Assembly: GCA_031835245.1 (NCBI GenBank)
Contig: JAVKOQ010000059.1
Location: 62,001-126,000 of the forward strand
Length of the DNA stretch: 64,000 nucleotides
Origin: Balamuthia mandrillaris
Taxonomy: Eukaryota; Discosea; Longamoebia; Balamuthiidae
Direction: 5' to 3'
The notes beneath the pieces are model-generated. The model was not told the origin of the DNA. It saw only the letters and a list, made by a program, of their open reading frames with translations, and did no database searches. Shown here in pieces: positions 1-10,454 of the stretch. Made by a program: the position numbers and the translations under genes. The number at the start of each line of letters is the position of its first letter. The first letter of the stretch is position 1.

Positions 1-29
1 ATGCGTGGGTTCAAATCCCACTCCGTGCA
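1..29 (+). tRNA. 3' end of a tRNA gene, cut by the window edge
   Basis: A T-arm is visible: stem GTGGG (5-9), loop TTCAAAT (10-16), stem CCCAC (17-21). It is followed by seven acceptor-strand bases TCCGTGC (22-28) and discriminator A29. A run of T follows at 35-42, as expected for RNA polymerase III termination. The anticodon lies outside the window, so the amino acid cannot be named. Confidence 0.8.
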
Positions 30-206
30 ATTCGTTTTTTTTAAATCGTTATTTGCTTCTTCCCTTTTTTTCTGCTTCTCCTCTCTGCGGTAAGAAAGAA
101 GGCCGATTGTAGGAGGTTTACACGGTTCTTCTTCTGCCTGCCGTGTGTCTCTGGCCTACACAACGTTGCGTTTTTTGTTACAAAATATGCAATGCAGCAA
201 ACAACG

Positions 207-870
207 TTATTTTTTATTTACTTTTTGCCAAACAGCTCTCTCTCTCTCCTCTCTCCCCAATATCTTGTTTTTCTTAAGATCTCTCAGCCTCAGGAGCTCC
301 ATCTCCTGTCGCTTCGAGGTCACGATGGCCTCCTCTTCGTTCATGCAGCTGACCTTCTCCGTGGCGCAAAGGACGTCTCTGCAGCCGGTCGTGTAGGTAA
401 CGCGATGCACTTGCGCTCGTTTGAGCTCTTGCAAGCAGTCGCGACAGGGCTTGGATGGGGCAAAGTCGCCTGACGTTGCTGCAAGACGAACGACGATGAG
501 GTCCATTCCTTTTGTCAGATTTTTATGCTTCTTCTTCTTCTTCCACTGTTGAGCCTCGTTCAAAATAATACTATTGATGATTAAGGACAAAAATGTTAGG
601 CGAGCAAACGTTAGAGAGTGTTTGTGTTTCTCTTCTCTTCTTTCTTCTCTTCAAAGTTCTGTTCATCGTTCTCTTCTTCTCTCATACCAGGGCTTGAAGT
701 TCGGCGTGGGTGCTGCACACGTTCCTGCGGCTAAGCCTGCTCCTGTAGTGGTTGTGCCCTTTGGCCAAGACCTTGCCCCCTTTCACGAGCAACGCGCCGT
801 GCTTCATGCCCATAGGGCTCTTGGCCGCCTCCTCTCCCGCCATCTCCAAATACCTCTCGATACGACCCAT
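207..870 (-). CDS. zinc-dependent cytidine/deoxycytidylate deaminase-like protein
   Basis: Two exons are supported: 688-870, starting at the ATG that ends at 870, and 207-545. The intron is GTATGAG..CAACAG in phase 0. Exon 1 carries the zinc-ligand and catalytic motif THAELQAL (His and proton-shuttling Glu). Exon 2 carries SKPCRDCLQEL, whose two cysteines complete the zinc site. This HAE plus PCxxC pair defines the cytidine deaminase superfamily, which removes the amino group from cytosine-type bases, nucleotides or related substrates. The protein is about 173 aa with a charged tail. Which substrate it uses (free nucleotide, tRNA or other) cannot be told. The 5' neighbour is a rearranged 5S fragment and the 3' neighbour is the tRNA at the window edge. 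Confidence 0.8.
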
Positions 871-1082
871 TTCGCCGCTACCCCCAACTTACGCGCCTCT
901 TCCCGCTACTTCGTTTTTGTACTTCTTTTTTTTTGTACTTCTCTCTTTCTTTTTACTTTATTTTTTGATTTTTCCAAAATTATTGATAATTCGCTGAATA
1001 TTTTTATTGTAGTCGACATGGGCTGTTCCCCGCCAAAAATCGGAGGCAAGCGCTCTTTGGCGCCCGAGACGGTTATCAAGGA

Positions 1083-1273
1083 ACACCGAGGAGCGAAGAA
1101 AAGGGTAAAGATAGCAACAGGAAAAAAAAAAAGGGAGGATACAGCACGATGGATTCCCGGGTGGTCACCCACCCCAGTACTAACATCGCCTGGCGGAGCT
1201 TAACTTCGCTGATGGCGGAGCTTAACTTCGCCACCCGTCCGATCAGCGAAGTTAAGCTCCGCCATCAGCGAAG
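1083..1273 (-). pseudogene. truncated, rearranged copy of the 5S rRNA gene and its 3' flank
   Basis: Read on the minus strand, 1213 down to about 1134 matches the 3' part of the complete 5S gene at 39954-40072. The match continues through about 50 bp of that gene's 3' flank, including the T-run, to about 1083. The 5' half of the 5S is missing. At the break a 22-base unit is repeated in tandem and then inverted, so that 1234-1264 reads as 5S in the plus direction. The result is a perfect hairpin with 28-base arms at 1204-1231 and 1246-1273. It is not expected to make functional 5S rRNA. Confidence 0.85.
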
Positions 1274-1289
1274 GCAGAATCGAGGTTCC

Positions 1290-4200
1290 CATAGGACGAG
1301 AAAATAGAGGAGATGAGAGAGAGCCCTTTGCTTTCTGCTGGACCACAGAAAAGCAACAAAAACCAAATAGTACCCAGTTATGTCACCCCATCGTGCAGCA
1401 TCAGCAATGAGAAGCGGAAAAGGAGAGTACAAAGAATGAGACTCTCCCCTTCCCCTTACGTTGCTAGAATCAGGGGCATCATGAGATGACACAACTGGGT
1501 GGAGTGTAGATTGGAAATGGCACTGGTGTGTGTTTGTCGTTGTGGGAGCAGTTGGGTGTAGTTCGCAATAAAGGAGGGTATTGGAACAACAACAAAAGAG
1601 GGCAGAGGGCAGCAGAGGCGAGACTTTTTTGCGTTGTGGGCAAAGCTGAAGAGTTGACGATGAGAAAAACGAGGCAAGACAAGGGAGCGGACGCGACGGT
1701 GAAGAAGACTTTTTCACCGAGAGGTGAAGGCGGCAAAAGCGCGAAGAATAGAAGACAAAGTGAAGACAAAGACGGTACGAACAGAGAGGGTTGGTTGAAA
1801 GCGAGGTGGACAAAGCAGTAGTGGAAAAGAGTGCCAAAGTGTACGAAGGCGTTCAGGTCGAACGGCGTAGTCATTAGTTGATGAACGTTTCGGTAGGGTT
1901 AAAAAAAAGGGTCTGCGGTAGCTGGAAGCACAGCGAAGAAGAGTTAAAGGAAGGTATAGGAAATCGTCGGGGTGGAAGCCAAAGTTGCTGAAAAAAATCG
2001 TCTGTTTGGGAGCTAAGACGGTAACAGGAAGAAGAAAACAAGGCTGTTGAGAGCGAAGGAAAAAAAAACGAAATACAAATCGAGGATGATGACCGACGAT
2101 GCCAAGGGGAGAGGCTCTAATGTAGAAGCACCGCTGTCGGGTGAAGGAGAGAACATCAGCGCACAGATCCACCACGAGGAAGGAAGATATGCGTCGCGGA
2201 TTTTTGTTCAGCGCGAGGAAGACTGACGCACAAGCAAAGCGTAAGCAAGAGGAGTTGCGCAAGAAGCAAAGGCAAAGTCATTAGCCGCTTCTTTTTGCTC
2301 TGTCTTGAACTTGTTGCCTTAATCGTTATTATTCTGCAGATGGCGAAAGGAAGGCCTTGGAAGGGTTAATCGTTGCCATAGTAAGCAGTTGGTGTACTAG
2401 CCACAGTAGTTCATCTGAGTTACTGTTCCAAACCCAAACCCGAGGGTTGACAACGTTCATGGTCGGCGAGGTACCCCGTTGGTCCATTAGGTGCTCCGTT
2501 GGGGTTGCAAAATCCACTTCGTCAGTAGTCCTCAGTCGGTGGCAGGTTCTCGGTCGGGCAATCCCACAGGCATAACAAATAAGTGGAAGCAGTGAGGCAT
2601 AGCACTCATCGGTAAGAAACAGGAGAAGATGGCAAGAGTCAAAGAGCAAAGAAGTAGTTGGTTGGTCAGGGAAGCATAAGGTTGAAGGCAGATAGTGGGT
2701 GTTACAAAGGTTCGTCGCATGGCATGACGCTGGTTATGTCGTAAACTTACCTCGTTGAAGGTGAGGAGAGTAGATAGAAAAGGAGAGTAGAAAGTGCAGA
2801 AGGCGGGAGAAAGAAAGCAGTGAAGATGGTAACAAAAGAACCTGAATGAACGATGACACCAGAAGGGCCAACCAAGAAGGAAGAACAAACTTGGTAGTTG
2901 CAGTAGGAAGGAAAGGATGACTAAAGAAGGGCACATTCCTTGAAGATGGAACGAAGAAACAGAGAAAATCAGGGGGGTACCACCAGCAAGAAGACTGCTG
3001 CAAAAAGTTGGTGTTTGCTGTCCCTAGTTCCTCCACGCCTTACGACAAAGATCCAACGCCGCACTACAGCTTGGGGAAGATCCAATTCAATGAAAGGGTG
3101 GAGAAGCAGCAACAGTAAAGGAGTGATATCTCGTCTGTGTGGAGAGATAGGGAAAAAGAACAAGGCCGCGGCTCCGTGTCAGATGAAATAACCAGCAAAG
3201 CGAAGCGTTGAGAGTTGCGTAAGGGAAGGAGGAAATGCAGACGACATCGTTTACCAGTAGGAGGCTAAGTTTGTTGTCGACGAACCGATCGGTTGTAGCA
3301 GCAATAAGCAGAAAACAAAATAGAGAACAGGGTGTTGGCCATAAGCGTTGAAGATGATAGTGTTGTTTGAGAAGGATGGAGGAAACATAACGTCGAAGAG
3401 TGAGATGCAGAAGAACAAACCGTCGTCATTGAAAGATCCTGTTCGTAGAGTAACCGCCAGGCCAAATAGACAAGAACTGAGTGCAGAGCGCAATGATAAA
3501 GAGTCGTTGTACCGGTGGAAGTTGCAATAATCTAGGTCCGCCGGCTTCCCAGCCACGATGTGCAGGAGAATGATGACGATGATGAGATGACAGAAGGTGA
3601 CGCAGTGCTGAAGGGTGAGAGAAATTAGAAGTTGATTAGAACAGCATGGTTAAGAGGCTGTCGCACGAAGATGACAAATGACAGAAGAACAGGGGCAAAT
3701 GATATCAGAAGGAAACTTTGCGTAGTTGTGTGATCATCGCCGTCGGAAAAGTGGTAAACGTCAAACGAAGGTATGCAGCGAAAAGAAGTTAGCGTCGTAT
3801 GAAGGAGAAGAGTTGCGACTCGGTTTGTTGAAGCACAATTGTCGGGCGCGGATTTGTCGGGCAGCAGGTCGAAAGATGTCATCGAGCAAGTCCTCAGTCG
3901 GCAAGTCGGCAGGTCCACGGTCAGCCGGGCAAGTCCACAGGTTGTCGGGGGCAGGTCCTCGGTCGGCCAGGCAAGTCCACGGGTCCTCGGGCGCGGGTCC
4001 ACAGATCGTCAATGGGCGGCAGAGGTCTTCGTCGATCGGCGGCAGGTCCTCGGTCGGCCAGGCAAGTCCACGGGTCCTCGGATCGTCAGCCGGCGGCAGG
4101 TCCACAGGTCTTCGTCGGTCGGCGGCAGGTCCTCGGTCGGCCAGGCAAGTCCACGGGTCCTCGGGCGCGGGTCCACAGATCGTCAATGGGCGGCAGGTCC

Positions 4201-5370
4201 TCGGTCGGCCAGGTAAGTCCACGGGTCCACAGATCGTCAGCCGGCGGCAGGTCCAAAAGTCCAAAGGCAAGTCGGGTCACAGTCCTCACAAGCAGGGTGG
4301 TGCAGGGGTAAACAGCTGTCATAGGGTTGATTTGTTGTGTGTTGTTATCCATAACGGAGTAAAGAAGCAATGCAAAAGAGTTGGCGATTAGTGCCCAGAG
4401 ACTGGAGTAAGTGCAGAAGCTGGTGCTGTTCGAGGCCAAAATTGCAAAATTTTGTGTGGGTCTACGCAATGCGTTCCCTCTTCCGTTCGACAAAAACTTA
4501 CCGTTGGATGAGTGGCTTGGATTGAAAATGAGTTAGCAGGAAGGAAGAGGGTCCAGAACGTGAATGCTGCACCGAGAGCGGGAGGGGAGGCAGGTGAATG
4601 CTGTGCACTGAGAGAGGGAGGTGATTGATGGCGCTTGGGGGTAGGGAACCAGGATAGAAGAAGAATAGACCGAAGGCGATTTGAAAGAGAAGAGGTTGGT
4701 GTAGAACGGAGAAGAGCATAGCAGGAAGAAGACAGAAAGAAAAAAGCAGAGCTGGCGGATAAGCGGACGAACAATAACTTGCAAAGACGAGGTGCAGGCC
4801 ACAAAAAGGGGGCCACGTGCGCCGAAAGGGGAAAGGATTCGAATGTACCAGGGTTGCGCATCGACTTGTAGTAGCGCAGGCGTTGAGTGCATCAAAACAG
4901 GCCTCGCACGAAAGCAAGGCAAGAATGTTGTTCGGCAAAGGGGCAGAACGCTGCTGAAAACTTGTGCAAAAAAGTATCGTTACGGGGTAGAGACGGGCAC
5001 GGAAGAGTGAGACTTATAGCCCACAGGGGAGGCTACTCCAAGACGTGAAGAAAAACAGAACGCTCAACGGGCAGATTGGCCGTAACGTCGCAAAAGCAAA
5101 TCGTGCGTCTGTTCCGCTGGAATCAACGAGCAGGAGGAAAAAATCATCAGAGCGCTCAACAGGTAGATTGACAGTCACCAGTCGTTGGGGGGGAAGAGAG
5201 AGAGAACTTCTTGGCGTTCTTGAAGCGGTTGCGGTTTATTGTTGTGTGTAGTAAAAAAAAGTGTAGCAGTGCGTCATTGTGAGTGAGTAAGGGAGGGAAA
5301 AGTGTGTAGTCGTTCGAAAGAAGAAGGGAAAAACTGCGCGAATTTATGGTGAGGGAAGAGGCAACCGAAA
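1290..5370. other. gene-poor stretch, purine-rich on the + strand
   Basis: I find no recognisable protein domain in either strand over about 4 kb. Open frames exist but are low-complexity and overlap each other. The plus strand is rich in GA, so the minus strand looks like the introns of the neighbouring genes. Two strong donor-like GTAAGT sites occur on the minus strand (beginning at 4501 and at 2750). A spliced non-coding transcript or a badly decayed gene on the minus strand is possible but unproven. A minisatellite occupies 3950-4260. Two similar about 20-bp sequences (near 5053 and 5151, around 'CGCTCAAC') recur about 98 bp apart. Confidence 0.5.
3950..4260. repeat. GC-rich minisatellite
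   Basis: A core beginning GGCAGGTCCTCGGTCGGCC and running on to AGGCAAGTCCACGGGTCC starts at 3950, 4041, 4124 and 4192. The steps of 91, 83 and 68 bp show that units differ by internal loss. Shorter related pieces ('GGCAGGTCCACAGG') fill the gaps. The array is open in several frames on both strands, which is a by-product of the repeat and not evidence of coding. Confidence 0.85.
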
Positions 5371-5382
5371 TGCGGGTTTGCA

Positions 5383-8038
5383 TTATGGGACGGGAGAAAT
5401 TTGCGGAAGTTTCTTGGATTGCCATTGGCGGGAAAGGCAGGGAGAATTACTAAGGGAACGGAGCTTTTTTTTATTTGCCGACTTGTACATTTTTGTCGAC
5501 TCCTCTCGAGACTTTTGTCTGTCGCTCAATCGTGATAGGACCCCTGCTGGGATGATGCTCATCCGCATCCTCAGCTCGTTGGTGTGGCTGATAATTTGGC
5601 GGATAGGGTGGTTGAGAACTGGTAATCTACATCATTCCATGGGGCAACAAGAACAAAAAACAAAGTGATAAAAGTGCAAACCTCAATTCCTTCGTCACGG
5701 CTTTCAGGTCAAACTCAAATACGGCGGCCAGCTTCTGGCCGACCTCATGATTGTTCCAATGGCCCTCTGAAAAGATCTCCTTACCAGTTCCCCAAGAGTA
5801 CAAGTTGACGTCCACACCAGTATGGCCGGGAGTGGTCCAGGCGATGTTGGCACGTTTAGATATGACCTCACCGATGGCGATTGGCACGTGCTCCACCCCG
5901 TCGTTGGGGTTGCGGAGAGTATCGACGGCGGCTTTGATGGAGTTGACCTCTGCCTCAGTCGGATTGTTCACACCAAAGGAAGAGAGCACTTTGGCAATAT
6001 TTTTGTTTTCCTTGTTTTATCATTTGTTTTGTTAACAGGGAAATAAAAAAAGCCAAAAGAAAGAGAGAGAGAGAGAGAGAGAGAGCGAGAGTGAGAGAAA
6101 GAGAAAAAAGACGAAACAAGTGAGCATACTTTGAGGATTTGGTCAGTCATTCTGTCTGTGGATGCATTCACGGCAAGAATGACTTGTGGACTCCACATGT
6201 ATTCCGGGTAAGTCCCGTCCTCTTTCTTTCTTCCAAGAGTAAGTCCTCCTGTTGAATGATCAGATGTGCTGACCACTTTTTTGTTTCACGTTAACAACAA
6301 ATCAACACGTGAGAAAGAGGTGAGAGAGACAAAATACCAAGAGTTGGCTTTGTTTCCTTTTTGCCAATAAACTCAAGTACTACTCCGATTGTCTCATCGT
6401 AGGCCATGATATCACTGTAATGCCCTACAGGGTCGTTTTTATGTCCTGCCATATCGATTCTACTTCCTTCCACCAATAACATAAAGCCTTTCCCTGCGCT
6501 CACTTTACATGAAGAGTGCAACAAAGTGAGTTTGAAAAGAGGAGCGAGGAAGAGCAGAGGGACGAAAAGAGTACCTGTTTCAAGAATATGAAGAGCTTTC
6601 TCAGTCATTTCAGCGAGACTAGGTTGTTGAGTGATGTGCCTATCCACTTCAAAAGCCATGTGTCCATCCGCAAATAAACCCAATATGGGAGTTTGAATCG
6701 GCGCATTTTGCAACTCTGTAACAAGAAAACAAACTCAGTAATTTAGCTCTTCGCTCAACAACTTGCGTATGTAACGAACAGGCATAGAAAAAGAAAAACT
6801 AAAAAAGAAAATGGGACCTTCAGATGTGTAAATAAACTTGTAGCCTTTTGCCTTGGCCTTTTCCATCAGCGTTGGGGTGAAGAATTTCTTGCCACCCCCA
6901 AACATGAGGTCTATGCCTTGCTCTATTTGTTGTTCTGTGATGAAGGAATAGAGATCTCTGTCCACCGAGTGAGAGGAGAAAGCCGCTGGTGTCGCATGAG
7001 ATAAATAACTCGTTACCACCAACCTGTTCCATTTTTGTTGTCGTTGTTATCTCGTTAGTAAGAAGAAGACGAACAAGAAGAACAGCAAGCAAGAAGAAGA
7101 ACGAGAAGAGATACCCAGTGAGCATTCCTCTCTTTCTAGCAGCTTCCATGAGGGTGCCACAGGGTTGCTTCGCCAAGGGATCCACCGAGACACCTCTATT
7201 ATATGTTTTCAGCCCACAGGCATAAGCCGTTGCCCCGGCTGTAGTTTCTCCAAAGTTAACAAAATGAAGAAGACGCGACACGAAATAAATGACAAGCAAG
7301 GAGGAGGAAACAAAGACAGGGAGAGAAAGCTAGCAACCTGCAGAGTCGGTGATGAATGAGTCTGCAGAATGAGTCTGTACAGTTCCACGAAGTCCACTAT
7401 CCAAGTTCAACCGATGCTCCTCGGCCAACGGATCGGTAAAGAACTTTGTCTCCTTATTGTCGCTGTCTTTCCTTTCTTTCTTGCCTTCTTCCTCAGCTGC
7501 TTGCTTGGCGGCAGCGGCCACCAAAGAAACCTCCCTGGCAAAGGTGACCGAAGCGGGGCCAAACCCGTCGGACACCATGAAGACGAGGTTGAGAGGCTTG
7601 GGAGGGCTATGCAGCACTCGGGCGTAGTAAAAGGCAAGCACGGAGGCGGAGATGACGCATATGGCGCCAAAGAGGGCGAGGCAGAGGATGAAGAAGCGCT
7701 TGCGGGAGCGGAGGAATGAGCCGCCCTGCCTTAGGTTCGCGCTGCGACTGTGTCTCTTTAGGAGAGAAGAGGAGGAGGAGTGGAAAAGAGAGTTCTCTGT
7801 GGATGGATCGCCAACGGAAGAACTGAGGGAAAAAAAGAAAAGAAAAGAAGAAATGTTGAATACATGTTCAAACTCATTCATTCAGAGAGCGAGGGAAAAA
7901 AAAAAAAACAACGTACAACGTTTGTTCTTCGGTGTCATTTAGAGGTTCATCCAGTATTTCCATTTCTTGAAGCTCCACCTCGTCGTCGTCGTCATCGTCA
8001 AGCCGCAAGTTGGCCGTCGCGCTTTTCTTGTTTGTCAT
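5383..8038 (-). CDS. membrane-anchored alkaline phosphatase
   Basis: About nine exons encode an alkaline phosphatase, a binuclear zinc/magnesium phosphomonoesterase. The first exon starts at the ATG ending at 8038 (MTNKKSATANL); exon 2 is 7338-7821. A single membrane helix follows a basic RSRKRFF stretch, giving the type II topology of yeast vacuolar Pho8. Family landmarks in order are MVSDGFGPAS (metal-binding Asp), the catalytic-serine signature ITDSAAGATAYACG across the exon 2/3 junction, VVTSYLSHATPAAF, LMFGGGKKFF, LLVEGSRIDMAGHKND, STSDHSTGGLTLGR and TTPGHTGVDVNLYSWG. The tail after NHEVGQKLAAVF runs through a last exon ending at 5383 and is less certain. Introns contain (GA)n on the plus strand. 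A CATGACGACAC element lies 63 bp upstream of the start. Confidence 0.92.
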
Positions 8039-8100
8039 CTTTTTTCTTTTGGCTCTTTTGTTTGTTTTGGTTTTTTTTTTTTTTGGTGTTGATAAAATCT

Positions 8101-8114
8101 CATGACGACACGAT
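8101..8114 (-). promoter_or_regulatory. TGACGACA-type promoter element upstream of alkaline phosphatase
   Basis: CATGACGACACGAT lies 63 bp upstream of the phosphatase start codon. The same core recurs upstream of many other genes in this window, mainly between divergently transcribed pairs. Its role as a regulatory site is inferred from position and recurrence only. Confidence 0.5.
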
Positions 8115-8518
8115 AGTTCAGATCCGTTTAAGCCAATCAACAATCAAAATATTTTTTGACGACAAAAATTTGTCGGCACAAATAAACGGCCCATTAAAGC
8201 AAGTTTGAAGGGGCATCCGTTCGTCCTGGCCCATATGAGTGCCTCCAACTTGACCATGGCGGGCAGCCGCGTGACGCACAACCATGCACCAAGGGCATCC
8301 GTTCCGATTGGCCCATTTTAACCCGTTCTTGGCAGCGTGGACGCAAGGCCTCGCACTCCAAGGACAATTCTGTGCTCTGTGCCTTTCGCAGCACAAGTCC
8401 AACTCGTCCCGCATGGGACGGCTAACCCTCGTCTCGTGCCCATTTCAGCATTTCTATTTGGCCCTGCCGAGGACTTGCAAGAGCGAAAAGAGAGGTGTGT
8501 GCAAAGAACCTCTTTGTT

Positions 8519-10039
8519 TTAAATGACAAGGCGATACGTGACATAGGTACCAGAGGTAGGAGAATCCCGAATGATCTTGACCACCTGTCCCTTTTGTAAG
8601 GCATAGTACCTCGCCACCGGATCGCTCTCCTTTATCTGAGGGAGCTGATCCACCCGAAGTTTGTACTTGGAGAGCAGCCGGTCCCGTTGTTTGTCAGAGA
8701 GGAGGACATGCCTAGGGACTAGCTTGTGTTCGGTGATGTTGACCATGAGCTCTTTCTCTGTGAAGCACTCCATCTTGAAGCGGACTGCCATTTCGTGCAC
8801 GGCTTTCTTGGAGGTGGGAGTTAAACCTGCGTAGATAAGAGAGTGAAGAAATGAGAAAAGCGCATAAGAAGCGAAAGAAGACCTGAAGAGAAGCGAATAT
8901 CGGAGAGAAGAAAGCAAGAATGACAAAGGGACAGGAGAGAGAGTAAAAGGATAAGCAAAGACGTAGAACTAGAGAGAAGAGAAGAGAAGAGAAGAGAAGA
9001 GAAGAGAAGAGAAGAGAAGAGAAGAGAAGAGAAGAGAAGAGAAGAGAAGAGAAGAGAACGATGAAGAGAACGATGAAGAGAAGAGAAGAGAAGAAGAAAG
9101 AGAAGGAGAAGAGAAGAGAAGAGAAGAGAAGAGAAGAGAAGAAGAGAGAAGAGAACGATGAAGAGAAGAGAAGAGAACGATGAAGAGAAGAGAAGAGAAC
9201 GATGAAGAGAAGAGAAGAGAACGATGAAGAGAACGATGAAGAGGAAGAGAAGAGAAGAGAAGAGAAGAAGAGAACGATGAAGAGAAGAGAACGATGAAGA
9301 GAAGAGAAGAGAAGAGAAGAGAAGAGAGAAGAGAAGAGAAGAGAACGATGAAGAGAACGATGAAGAGAACGATATGGAGAGAACGATGAAGAACGATGGA
9401 AGAAACGATGAAGAGAAGAGAACGATGAAGAGAAGAGAAGAGAAGAGAAGAGAAGAGAAGAGAAGAGAAGAGAAGAGAAGAGAAGAGAAGAGAAGAGAAG
9501 AGAAGAGAGAAGCAGAGAAAAAAGAAGAACACAAAAGAACGAGAGAAGAGCAGGAGAGTCGAACCAACTCGAACTATCAAAATGGCGCTGCGCACGTCCT
9601 TGTCCATCATCTTTTGGAACAGCGGTTTCAGCACCGAGACGCCAGGCTTGGCCTCCTCCGGCCAAAACACAAACACTCCATTGGGACTGGTGGCGCTGTC
9701 CTTAGCCGCTCTTTCCTGCCTGCTCTCCTCTCTCTCCTCTCTTTCTTTGGCTCTTTGCTTGCGTGTCTCCTCATCCAGAAACATGTTCTCCTCCTCCTCT
9801 CCTTTGTCTTCCTCCTCTGCCTCCTCTTCCTCCACCGCTTGAGAAGCAGCCCCCGTTTGTGTTTGATGAGGGTAGTACCAATTTTGAGTGAGCTTGGTTC
9901 TGGTTGGAAAGTCGCCGTAGGCCTCACGGAACCGGTCTTTGCTCATATCCAGCTCTTCTTGGGGAACCGCGTAGCCCCTGTCGCTCAACATCTTCACGAC
10001 GGTCCGCCGGATTTGGAACAGCACCACCGTGTCGTCCAT
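8519..10039 (-). CDS. RPB5: RPB5-like subunit shared by RNA polymerases I, II and III
   Basis: Two exons, 9565-10039 and 8519-8826, are joined across a 738-bp intron, unusually long here. The N-terminal half begins MDDTVVLFQIRRTVVKML and ends DVRSAILIVRVG. The C-terminal half has the highly conserved assembly domain: GLTPTSKKAV, NITEHKLVPRHVLLS, DQLPQIKESDPVARYYAL, GQVVKIIRDSPTSGTYVTYR. The end LVI is as expected for RPB5 (POLR2E). The subunit sits in the lower jaw of all three nuclear polymerases. An acidic then charged insert of about 50 residues after AASQAVEEEE makes the N-terminal jaw domain longer than usual. The donor is the odd G|GTTCGA. Four TGACGACA elements precede the start. Confidence 0.95.
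8969..9511. repeat. (GAAGA)n / GAACGATGAAGA minisatellite inside the RPB5 intron
   Basis: About 540 bp of GAAGA units (TCTTC on the RPB5 sense strand) are interspersed with GAACGATGAAGA variant units. The array accounts for most of the RPB5 intron and for the long Ser/Leu or Glu/Arg-rich open frames across it, which are not genes. Confidence 0.95.
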
Positions 10040-10077
10040 CTCTCTCTCTGTCTTTGAGTCTTGCTTTTGTGTTGGAC

Positions 10078-10165
10078 AATGACGACATGAAAATTCAATT
10101 ATTCTCATGACGACACAAAAATTCGCACGATAATGACGACATGGGGGTAAATCATGACGACATGG
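10078..10165. promoter_or_regulatory. cluster of four ATGACGACA elements in a divergent promoter
   Basis: ATGACGACA begins at 10079, 10107, 10133 and 10154, all in the same orientation. The 133-bp gap separates the RPB5 start (10039, minus) from a possible small gene (10173, plus). This is the densest cluster of the element in the window and suggests a shared bidirectional promoter. Confidence 0.6.
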
Positions 10166-10172
10166 CCTGAAA

Positions 10173-10454
10173 ATGAGCTACCCGAAAAACAACGCAAACA
10201 AAAAAAAAAAGATGAACGAAGTAAAAGATGACGGCGACGTCGAAGCCATGGCGGACCTCATAGAGCGGACACTTTTTGTTAGGCCCAAAGCGGCGAGAGA
10301 GAGAAGGTACGTGATTCTTGTTGTTTTGTTCAAAGTTTGTCCTTCCAAGAATTTTTTTTTTCTACCAACACCAATTTTCCCAACTTTGAAAGTATAAGTT
10401 TTGTCATTCTTTTAAACACTTTATCTTAGTTTCCTTTCGAAAACATTGGAGTAA
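10173..10454 (+). CDS. possible small two-exon gene of unknown function
   Basis: An open frame starts ATG at 10173 right after the promoter cluster and runs to a good donor (GAAG|GTACGTG, intron from 10307). Joining to the acceptor TTATCTTAG (exon from 10430) keeps the frame for eight codons to TAA at 10452-10454. The product is a protein of about 52 aa, MSYPKNNANK..RSFLSKTLE, with acidic and basic patches. I recognise no family. An internal ATG at 10212 (MNEVKDD) could be the true start. Support comes from promoter position and splice signals only. Confidence 0.4.

Noticed and set aside
3625-4391. Overlapping 120-220 codon frames in the GC-rich minisatellite
   Set aside because: They are open on both strands because of the repeat. 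They have no domain and mutually exclusive frames, and the repeat period is not a multiple of three between units.
8712-10108. Long Ser/Leu-rich and Glu/Arg-rich open frames across the TCTTC array
   Set aside because: They are read-through of the RPB5 exon into its repeat-filled intron. The array has no stop codons in several frames.
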